Source of the DNA: Tenggerimyces flavus
GTDB taxonomy: Bacteria; Actinomycetota; Actinomycetes; Propionibacteriales; Actinopolymorphaceae
Direction of reading: 5' to 3'
Assembly: GCF_016907715.1 (NCBI RefSeq)
Contig: NZ_JAFBCM010000001.1
Span: 1,736,001 to 1,800,000, forward strand
DNA length: 64,000 bases
Positions 57,669-64,000 of this stretch are shown here, in pieces (positions within the stretch are counted from its first letter, which is position 1; each line of letters opens with the position of its first letter). The translations under genes and the position numbers were made by a program. Below the pieces are notes generated by a model. That model was not told the DNA's origin, ran no database searches, and was given only the letters and a program-made list of their open reading frames with translations.

Positions 57669-59441
57669 ATGGCGACGGCAGAGGTGGCGTTTCCCTCGCG
57701 GCAGCGGCTGATCGGCGTTCTCGCTCGGGGACGTGAGCCGCAGCTCGCGGGCCTCGGCGTGCTCCTCATCGCCAGTTCGGCACTGCCGCTCGCCGGGCCG
57801 CAGCTGCTGCGCGCGTTCATCGACCACGCGGCCCAGGGTCGGTCGGTGTCGTTTCTCGCCGGCATCGCCGCCGCGTTCCTAGGCGTCTCGCTCGCGCACC
57901 AGGCTCTCAGCGTCGTCGTCGGGTACGTCAGCACCCACCTCGCCTGGGTTGCCACCAACGCCTTGCGCGAGGAGGTCGCGCGGCACGCGCTCGACCTCGA
58001 TTTGTCCTTCCACGATGGGCATTCGCCCGGTGAGCTGATCGAACGGACCGACGGCGACGTCACCGCGCTGTCGACGTTCATGTCCTCGTTCGTCGTCCAG
58101 GTCGCCGGCAGTGCGCTCACGCTGCTCGGCGTCCTCGTGGTCGTTCTTCTCGAGGACTGGCGGATCGGGCTCGGCATGTTCGGCTTCGTCCTGATCGCCG
58201 CGCTCACGCTCGGGAAGTTCCGCGACTTCGCCGTGCCGCGCGCGACCGTACGCCGCGAGGCGTCGGCCCGGCTCTTCGGCGAGATCGAGGAGCGGCTGAC
58301 CGGCGCCGACGACCTTCGCGCGAACGGTGGCGGGGCGTACGCGGTGCGGAAGTTCCAGCAGGCGTTGGCGTTCTTCATCCGCGCGTCGATCAGAGCGTCG
58401 ATGGCGACGCGGACGATGTGGGTCATCACCGCCGCCGTGTTCGCGGTCGGCGGCGTCCTCAGCCTCGCTGCTGGCACGCTCCTCTTCCAGGCCGGCGCGA
58501 TCAGCCTCGGAACGGTCTACCTGTTGTTCCGCTACACCAGCCTGGTCCGCGACCCACTCGAGCAGATCTCCGAGCAGCAACAGATCGCACAGGAGGCCAT
58601 CGCCGGATTCGCCAGAGTCCAACAGCTGCTGGACGAACGACCCACGGTCCGCGACAACGGGACCAAGACGCTCCCCGCCGGACCGCTCTCCGTCACCCTC
58701 GACCAGGTGAGTTTCGCCTACCACAGTGGGACAAACGTCCTCCACTCGATCAACCTGGACCTCCAGCCGGGAAAGGTCCTCGGGCTCGTCGGCCGTACGG
58801 GCAGCGGCAAGACCACGTTGACACGGCTCCTCCTCCGCCTGCTCGACCCGACCGAAGGTGCCGTACGCGTGGGCGACCTGGATCTCCGGAACGTGCAGCT
58901 CGAGAGCCTCCGCCAACGCGTCGCCCTGGTCACCCAGGACGTCCAGCTGTTCGGCGCGAACGTACGCGACAACCTCACGCTGTTCGGCGCGCACCGGGCC
59001 GACGACGACCGCCTCGTCGAGCTCCTCGACGACCTCGGTCTCGGCCAGTGGTTCCGCGCGCTCCCGGACGGGCTCGACACCATGCTCGGACCCGACGGCG
59101 CCGGTGTGTCCGCCGGAGAGGCGCAGCTCGTCGCGTTCGCACGCGTGTTCCTCCGCGATCCTGGCCTGGTCGTCCTCGACGAGGCCACCTCCCGCCTCGA
59201 TCCCCTCAGCGAGGAGAGGATCGAGCGGGCGATCGACAATTTGCTCGACGGACGTACCGCGATCGTCATCGCCCACCGGCTCGGCACGCTCCACCGCGCC
59301 GACGAGATCGTCGTCCTCGACCATGGCCGGATCGTCGAGCACGGGCCACGTCAAGCGCTCGTTGACACTCGAGCCTCGCGCTTCGCCGGACTCCTCGCCA
59401 CCGCATCTGGCCAACAAGATTCGGAGGGTGTGCTCAGATGA
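57669..59441 (+). CDS. Heterodimeric ABC exporter, subunit 1 (canonical Walker B)
   Basis: A 590-aa half-transporter: six membrane helices (about 20-320), then the ATPase. Walker A is GRTGSGKTTLTRLL, the Q-loop VTQDVQLFGANVRDN, Walker B VVLDEATSRLD with catalytic Glu, and the switch IVIAHRLGTL with His. Its signature motif is VSAGEAQ instead of LSGGQ. Paired with subunit 2, it supplies the catalytic Glu and His to one good ATP site and the poor signature to the other. The next gene overlaps it by 4 nt (ATGA). The cargo is unknown; a lipid, peptide or drug is likely. Confidence 0.92.
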   Translation: MATAEVAFPSRQRLIGVLARGREPQLAGLGVLLIASSALPLAGPQLLRAFIDHAAQGRSVSFLAGIAAAFLGVSLAHQALSVVVGYVSTHLAWVATNALREEVARHALDLDLSFHDGHSPGELIERTDGDVTALSTFMSSFVVQVAGSALTLLGVLVVVLLEDWRIGLGMFGFVLIAALTLGKFRDFAVPRATVRREASARLFGEIEERLTGADDLRANGGGAYAVRKFQQALAFFIRASIRASMATRTMWVITAAVFAVGGVLSLAAGTLLFQAGAISLGTVYLLFRYTSLVRDPLEQISEQQQIAQEAIAGFARVQQLLDERPTVRDNGTKTLPAGPLSVTLDQVSFAYHSGTNVLHSINLDLQPGKVLGLVGRTGSGKTTLTRLLLRLLDPTEGAVRVGDLDLRNVQLESLRQRVALVTQDVQLFGANVRDNLTLFGAHRADDDRLVELLDDLGLGQWFRALPDGLDTMLGPDGAGVSAGEAQLVAFARVFLRDPGLVVLDEATSRLDPLSEERIERAIDNLLDGRTAIVIAHRLGTLHRADEIVVLDHGRIVEHGPRQALVDTRASRFAGLLATASGQQDSEGVLR

Positions 59442-61147
59442 TGAGCGAACAGCTGTCCACCTGGCAGATCGCGGTCCGGATCGCCCGCTTCCGCCCGGGC
59501 CTGTTCGCGCTCAGCTTCCTGCAGCTCACGGCCTGGAGTGCCTCGATGCTGCTCATCGGCTGGCTGCTGCAGCAGGTGTTCGATGCACTCTCCGGCGCGC
59601 GGCCGGCGGGGTTCGGGATCTTCGAGCTCGTCGCGGTGCTCGCTGCCGCGGAGCTCGCGCGGATCGCGGTGATGTGGGGCGGCGTCGTTCGTACGCACGC
59701 GTGGGAACGCATGCGCGGCCTCTTGCGGCTCAACCTGCTGCGGGCGCAGCTGCACAGCGGTGGTCCGCAGGCCGGCACGCCGGCCTCGTCGCCGGGCGAG
59801 GCCGTCAGCCGGTTCCGCGACGACACCGACGACTTCCTCAACTTCGTGCAGACCGCGCTCACCACCGGGTCGAAGGTCGTCACCGCGGTGGGCTCGATGG
59901 TGATCATGCTCTCCATCCAGCCGGTCCTCGCGCTCGTCGTGGTGCTGCCGTTGGTCACGGTCGTGCTCGTCACCAGGCTGGTGAGCAGCCGGATCCGTAC
60001 GCTCCGCGTCGCCTACCGGCAGGCGACGGCGGCTGTCACCGGGTTGCTCGGCGAGCTGTTCGGCGCGGTGCTCGCGGTGAAGTCCGGCCATGCCGGGAAC
60101 GAGCTCCAGCGCCACCTCGCCCGCCTGAACGAGCACCGCCGCCGCACGGGGCTGAAGGACCAGCTCCTCAGCCAGCTGCTCAGCAGCTTCAACCGCGCGA
60201 CGGTCGACCTCAGCATCGGTGTCGTCCTGCTGCTGGCCGCTCCTGCGATGCACCGCGGCGACTTCACCGTGGGCGATCTGGCCTTGTTCGTCAGCTATAT
60301 CGGCAGTCTCGTGTGGGTGCCGTACTACGCCGGGCAGCTCATCTCTCGGCATCGTCAAGCCGGGGTGGCCATCGAACGGATGGCGAAGCTCGCTCCCGAC
60401 AAGTCCTCGCTGGTCGTGCACCGGCCGCTCGACGAGACCGAGCGGCAGGCGTCGGTCCTGCACCCCGCGTTCGAGTCGCTGACGGTGGACGCTCTCGGCG
60501 CGGTCCACGAAACTTCCGGCCGAGGTTTCGACGCCGTAAGTTTCGCCTTGGAGCGTGGCACCTTCACCGTCGTCACCGGCCCCGCCGGAGCGGGCAAGTC
60601 CAGCCTGCTGCGCGCAATTCTCGGGCTGTTACCGGTACAGAGCGGAACTATCAGCTGGAACGACCGGCCGATCGACGACCTTGCCGCGTTCCTCGTACCG
60701 CCGCGTGCGGCCTATGTTCCGCAAGTTCCGAGACTGTTCAGCGAAACATTGCGGGACAACGTGCTTCTCGGCCACCACGCCGACGACCTCGAGGCCTCGG
60801 TGCGCACGGCGGTCCTCGACCAGGACGTGGAGACGATGCCGGCCGGGCTCGCCACCGAGGTCGGCGCACGCGGCGTACGGCTGTCCGGCGGGCAGGTGCA
60901 GCGGACGGCACTCGCGCGGGCACTCGTACGGAAGCCCGACCTGCTCGTTCTCGACGACGTGTCCAGCGCGCTCGACGTGGAGACCGAGCGGCGGCTCTGG
61001 GACCGGCTGCTGGCGAACCGTGACCGGACGCTGCTCGTCGTCTCCAACCGGCCGGCCACGATCGCGCGGGCCGACCAGGTCGTCCGGCTCGAGCATGGAC
61101 GCGCGGTGGCGGAGCAGGTGGCGCGATCTGTGGGGTGCGTGGCGTAG
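59438..61147 (+). CDS. Heterodimeric ABC exporter, subunit 2 (degenerate ATP site)
   Basis: A 569-aa half-transporter. Six helices, then an NBD with Walker A GPAGAGKSSLLRAIL, Q-loop VPQVPRLFSETLRDN and a canonical signature LSGGQVQRTALA. Walker B reads LLVLDDVSSALD, with Asp where the catalytic Glu should be, and the H-switch reads VVSNRPATIA, with Asn for His. This is the classic asymmetric partner (TM287/288- or BmrCD-like). Translationally coupled to subunit 1. The end of the gene is 33 bp before a GlxA-type regulator. Confidence 0.92.
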   Translation: MMSEQLSTWQIAVRIARFRPGLFALSFLQLTAWSASMLLIGWLLQQVFDALSGARPAGFGIFELVAVLAAAELARIAVMWGGVVRTHAWERMRGLLRLNLLRAQLHSGGPQAGTPASSPGEAVSRFRDDTDDFLNFVQTALTTGSKVVTAVGSMVIMLSIQPVLALVVVLPLVTVVLVTRLVSSRIRTLRVAYRQATAAVTGLLGELFGAVLAVKSGHAGNELQRHLARLNEHRRRTGLKDQLLSQLLSSFNRATVDLSIGVVLLLAAPAMHRGDFTVGDLALFVSYIGSLVWVPYYAGQLISRHRQAGVAIERMAKLAPDKSSLVVHRPLDETERQASVLHPAFESLTVDALGAVHETSGRGFDAVSFALERGTFTVVTGPAGAGKSSLLRAILGLLPVQSGTISWNDRPIDDLAAFLVPPRAAYVPQVPRLFSETLRDNVLLGHHADDLEASVRTAVLDQDVETMPAGLATEVGARGVRLSGGQVQRTALARALVRKPDLLVLDDVSSALDVETERRLWDRLLANRDRTLLVVSNRPATIARADQVVRLEHGRAVAEQVARSVGCVA

Positions 61148-61180
61148 ACGACAGCTGGCTTCGGCGTTCATGCTGGAGGC

Positions 61181-62131
61181 ATGGACCCGAGAGCGGTCAC
61201 CTTCGTGATCTTCGAGCAGTACCAGACGCTCGACCTGACCGGCCCGTTCGAGGTGTTGCGGCGGGCCGGCTACCCCTGCCGGATCGTGGCGCCCGTGGCC
61301 GGCCCGGTGCACTCGAACATGGGGCTGGCCGTGTACGCGGATTACGGCATCGCCGAGGCGGATCCGCGGGACACAGACACGTTGCTGGTCGTGGGCGGAG
61401 GCGGCGTCCGCGACGCCATGCGGGACCGCGACCTGGTCGCGTGGATCGTCGCGGCTGCGGCATCGGCCGACCGCGTCACGTCGGTGTGTACGGGTGCGTT
61501 CCTGCTCGCCGAGGCCGGGCTGCTGGACGGGCTGCGGGTGACGACGCACTGGCGGCAAGGCGAGCGGCTCGCGCGCGACTATCCCGCCGTGCGCGTCGAC
61601 TGCGAGCCGATCTTCATCCAGGACGGGCGAGTCTGGACCTCGGCCGGCGTGACGGCGGGGATGGATCTCGCGCTCGCGCTCGTCGAGCTGGACCTCGGCC
61701 GCGAGGCAGCGCTGGAGGTCGCGCGCGAGCTGGTGATGTTCTTGCGCAGGCCGGGAAACCAGTCGCAGTTCAGCGTTCCGCTCTGGTCGGCGCAGCCTTC
61801 GAGCGAACCGCTGCGTGCGGTGGTCGACGCGATCCACGCCAACCCCGGTGGGCGGCATGGCATCTCCGACCTCGCGGACCTGGCCGGCATGAGCTCGCGG
61901 CATCTACAGCGCCGGTTCACCCGCGAGGTCGGCGTGCCGCCGGCGTCGTACGTCGAACGCGTACGCATCGAGGCTGCCCAACGGGCGTTGGCCGAACGCG
62001 ACGATCCGGTGGAGAGCATCGCGCGGCACTACGGCTTCGGAACGGCCGAGACCTTGCGGCGCGCGTTCCATCGGCTGGTCGGGATCGCGCCGTCGGACTA
62101 CCGGGACCGGTTCCGTACCGCCCACGCCTGA
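61181..62131 (+). CDS. GlxA-type regulator (DJ-1/PfpI + AraC HTH)
   Basis: A 316-aa regulator, GGAGG just before ATG 61181. DJ-1-like domain: FVIFEQYQTLDLTGPFEVLR, TSVCTGAFLLAEAGLLDG with Cys at the elbow, TTHW. The AraC HTH (about 205-310) has LADLAGMSSRHLQRRF and FGTAETLRRAFHR. It keeps the elbow Cys context better than the paralogue at 8744. It lies just after the ABC exporter and might control it. Its 3' end overlaps the convergent PQ-loop gene by 34 bp. Confidence 0.9.
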   Translation: MDPRAVTFVIFEQYQTLDLTGPFEVLRRAGYPCRIVAPVAGPVHSNMGLAVYADYGIAEADPRDTDTLLVVGGGGVRDAMRDRDLVAWIVAAAASADRVTSVCTGAFLLAEAGLLDGLRVTTHWRQGERLARDYPAVRVDCEPIFIQDGRVWTSAGVTAGMDLALALVELDLGREAALEVARELVMFLRRPGNQSQFSVPLWSAQPSSEPLRAVVDAIHANPGGRHGISDLADLAGMSSRHLQRRFTREVGVPPASYVERVRIEAAQRALAERDDPVESIARHYGFGTAETLRRAFHRLVGIAPSDYRDRFRTAHA

Positions 62132-62691
62132 GTGCGCACGAGCATGGCCACGCTGGCGGCAATGCCCGTGACGCCGAGGACGAGGAGCCGCGGGTCGGAC
62201 TCGTGCAGGCCGAAGATCGTCCAGCAGCTGAGCTCGCCGCCGATGAGGAGCCAGGTGCCGCGGGCGATGCCGCTGGGGTTGGGCGTCCGGTAGGCGGTCC
62301 AGATCGAGGGTGCGACCTGGACGAAGGACGCGATGGTGAGCAGCGTGCCGAGGCCGATCCGGCCGCCGATGCCGTACGCCGTGGCGAGTGCCGCTGCCCA
62401 CGCGGCGACCACGAGGGCGGCGCGCGCGGAGAGGCAGCCGCGGATCGCGAGCATGACCGAGACCGTTCCGGCGAGCAGCATCGCGGCCGACGACGGGACC
62501 GTCGCGGTCCAGTACTCGAAGAGGACGAAGTAGCCGAGCCAGGCGGCGTTGTTCAGGCTGGTCAGCGTCGCCCACGCCCACGAGACCCCGGCGGTGTCGC
62601 CGGTGACGCGCAGCTTGACGATCTGCGGGAGGTACTGCGGGATGCCGAACGCTGCCGCGGCGAGGGGAAGATAGTCGAGCGGATGAGCCAC
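62098..62691 (-). CDS. PQ-loop (SWEET/MtN3-like) membrane protein
   Basis: About 197 aa with roughly seven hydrophobic segments. The first PQ motif is FGIPQYLPQIVKL. A second, degenerate one is SFVQVAPSIWTAYRTPNPSG. Both lie in triple-helix bundles typical of sugar or amino-acid semi-transporters. GTG 62691 is preferred because TATCAT (62699-62704, minus strand) lies 7 nt upstream, as in a leaderless mRNA; GTG 62745 would add 18 non-hydrophobic residues. It is divergent from the Lrp gene, which probably controls it. Confidence 0.75.
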   Translation of the reverse strand: MAHPLDYLPLAAAAFGIPQYLPQIVKLRVTGDTAGVSWAWATLTSLNNAAWLGYFVLFEYWTATVPSSAAMLLAGTVSVMLAIRGCLSARAALVVAAWAAALATAYGIGGRIGLGTLLTIASFVQVAPSIWTAYRTPNPSGIARGTWLLIGGELSCWTIFGLHESDPRLLVLGVTGIAASVAMLVRTQAWAVRNRSR

Positions 62692-62774
62692 GTTCGGCAA
62701 TGATATTTCAATCCGCGCGAGAGATAGTTGCGATTGTGTGCTCACCTGAGTGCGTCAGCGATAGGATTCTGGGC

Positions 62775-63230
62775 GTGGACGCGATCGACCGCAAGATCCT
62801 TGCGCTGCTGCAGGACGAAGGCCGGCTGACGGTCACCGAGCTGGCCCAGCGAGTGGGGCTGAGCGTGGCGCCCTGCCACCGGCGGCTGCGCGAGCTGGAG
62901 CGGTCCGGCGTGATCCGCGGCTACCGCGCGGTGATCGACCAGGCGGCTGTCGGGCTCGGCTTCGAGGTGCTGGCGATGGTGACGATGGACCGCGAGGACG
63001 CGGGCACGATCGCCGATTTCGAACGCAGCCTCGCCGCGATCCCCGAGGTCCGCCACGCCGAACGCCTCTTCGGCGACCCCGACTACCTCGTCCGCATCGC
63101 CACCGCCGACATCGCCGCGTACCAACGCCTCCGCGACGAGCAGCTCGCCACCCTCCCCGGCGTCCGCCGCCTCACCTCGACCATCGTCATGAAGAGCGTC
63201 GTCGACGAACGCCCCCTCGCCACGTCCTAA
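62775..63230 (+). CDS. Lrp/AsnC-family regulator
   Basis: A 151-aa regulator, GTG 62775 (VDAIDRKILALLQDEGRLTV). The N-terminal winged HTH is VTELAQRVGLSVAPCHRRLR followed by ELERSGVIRGYRAVID. The C-terminal RAM domain (AMVTMDREDAGTIADFERSL, GDPDYLVRI) binds amino acids. It is divergent from the PQ-loop membrane protein, a common Lrp/transporter pairing that suggests amino-acid-responsive export or uptake. Convergent with the helicase gene, 4-bp overlap. Confidence 0.92.
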   Translation: MDAIDRKILALLQDEGRLTVTELAQRVGLSVAPCHRRLRELERSGVIRGYRAVIDQAAVGLGFEVLAMVTMDREDAGTIADFERSLAAIPEVRHAERLFGDPDYLVRIATADIAAYQRLRDEQLATLPGVRRLTSTIVMKSVVDERPLATS

Positions 63231-64000
63231 CGGTCGTCGGCGACGATCGCGCCGCGGCGGAGGGCGAGGACGGCTTGCTCGGCGGTGGCTTGGTGCTTGC
63301 CCGGCACTGTCAGCACCTGTTCGAGCAGCTCGGCGACCTGGCGGACCTCGCGGACGACGTCGCCGACGAGGACGCCGCTGCCGGCCAGCGCGACGTCGAG
63401 CGCGGCGCCGCTGGCCCAGCGGTGGAGGGGGACGCCGAGGGCGGGTTCGGGGTGTTGGGTGGGCGGCAGGCCGCAGGCCAGCTCGTCCGCCTGGACCGAC
63501 CGGGTCACGTCGCGTACGAGCGTCCAACGGCTCGCGAGCTCCGGTGTGGCGATGCCGGTCGAGGGCGGGGCGCCGAGGCGGCTTCGTACGGTGAACCACG
63601 AGGCCGCGGACGCCAACGACGGCGCGTCGAGGTCGTCCATCACGCCGGCGGCGATGCACTCGGCGAGCAGCAGCCCGGACGGATGGAAGAGCCGTCGCAC
63701 GGCCTGGCCCGACTCTGTCAACGTCCAGTTGACAACGTGGCCGCGACGCTCGAGCAGCCGGATCATCCGGTCCAGCTCGTCGCGTACGCCCGTCGTGTTC
63801 TCCGTCAGCAACGCCGACAGGCTGGCGATCGACTCGACCAGCCGCCGCCGTTGCCCGTTCGCCTTCGGCGGGCGGCCGTTCGCCGGCGGGGCCTCGACCG
63901 GCACGTCCGGAACCTCGAACTGGGCCAGGGCATCCGCCGCCCTCTGGGCATGCCCACGGCGCGTCGGCTCCCACTCCGGGAGGTCGAGCCGCCCGACGAC
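63227..64000 (-). CDS. Ski2/Mtr4-like RNA helicase, C-terminal part (HelY-like; 5' end outside window)
   Basis: The frame is open to the right edge; 257 codons are visible. The region matches the DSHCT end of actinobacterial HelY-type helicases: a winged-helix piece (MIRLLERRGHVVNWTLTESG), then LLLAECIAAGVMDDLDAPSL and WASGAALDVALAGSGVLVGD, ending with VREVRQVAELLEQVLTVPG. ATPase motifs lie outside the window. Role by family: RNA unwinding. A Pro/Gly/Lys-rich insert (APPANGRPPKANGQRRR) sits near 63850-63900. Confidence 0.8.
   Translation of the reverse strand, partial: VVGRLDLPEWEPTRRGHAQRAADALAQFEVPDVPVEAPPANGRPPKANGQRRRLVESIASLSALLTENTTGVRDELDRMIRLLERRGHVVNWTLTESGQAVRRLFHPSGLLLAECIAAGVMDDLDAPSLASAASWFTVRSRLGAPPSTGIATPELASRWTLVRDVTRSVQADELACGLPPTQHPEPALGVPLHRWASGAALDVALAGSGVLVGDVVREVRQVAELLEQVLTVPGKHQATAEQAVLALRRGAIVADDR

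Overview
The window is 64 kb of a very GC-rich chromosome, roughly 70% G+C by eye. Codons mostly end in G or C, GTG starts are frequent, transporters are MFS or ABC types, and BTAD/SARP, TetR, WYL, MocR and GlxA-type regulators are abundant. There is also a pSAM2-like integrated element in a tRNA gene. All of this points to a filamentous or soil actinobacterium. The number of secreted carbohydrate-active proteins fits a Propionibacteriales-like genome (Kribbella, Actinopolymorpha or a relative), but that placement is a guess.

Left arm (1-30.6 kb). This holds a truncated SARP/BTAD regulator, a CGNR zinc-finger protein divergent from an MFS exporter, a secreted sialidase-like protein and a second MFS exporter. 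Next come five tandem 158-bp repeats, a GlxA-type regulator and an iron-regulated siderophore-binding lipoprotein. A cupin/hydrolase/phytanoyl-CoA-dioxygenase operon follows, then a mannonate-dehydratase-like enzyme divergent from a secreted CBM/propeller protein. After these are purC, a YcaQ-like glycosylase, a Tat-exported class A beta-lactamase, a GH16 enzyme, a secreted esterase-like hydrolase and a spherulin-4/FnIII protein. The sialidase-like gene and the CBM/propeller gene lie 12 kb apart but have almost identical promoters, each ending 7 nt before the ATG. They look like a small sugar regulon with leaderless mRNAs.

Integrated element (30.79-38.13 kb). tRNA-Asp and tRNA-Phe are followed by a 7.35-kb island bounded by a 42-bp direct repeat of the tRNA-Phe 3' half. 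It carries a tyrosine integrase, an excisionase, a frameshifted RepSA-type replication gene and no recognisable transfer gene. Its cargo is a low-GC, 8-nt-overlapping pair: a PD-(D/E)XK-type nuclease and a 1077-aa Ski2-like helicase. The architecture resembles Hachiman (HamA/HamB) or AbpAB anti-phage systems. This is the most interesting system in the window.

Right arm (38-64 kb). This is a mosaic of small accessory genes: a further MFS exporter, two APH-like kinases, VOC, YCII, cupin and NTF2-like proteins, two methyltransferases, and a PIN toxin-antitoxin pair with a readable promoter and operator. It also has several TetR circuits with visible operators, a Kup potassium transporter, a WYL regulator and a MocR regulator. 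Towards the end are a heterodimeric ABC exporter with one degenerate ATP site, another GlxA-type regulator, a PQ-loop membrane protein, an Lrp regulator and the 3' end of a HelY-like helicase. Three chromosomal genes are visibly decayed: a P450 lacking its heme loop, a methyltransferase broken by a 14-bp duplication, and a tautomerase-like gene with an in-frame TAA. Two repeat families (the 158-bp unit with a relative at 18.7 kb, and a 140-bp hairpin element at 45.1 and 51.5 kb) are scattered through the window.
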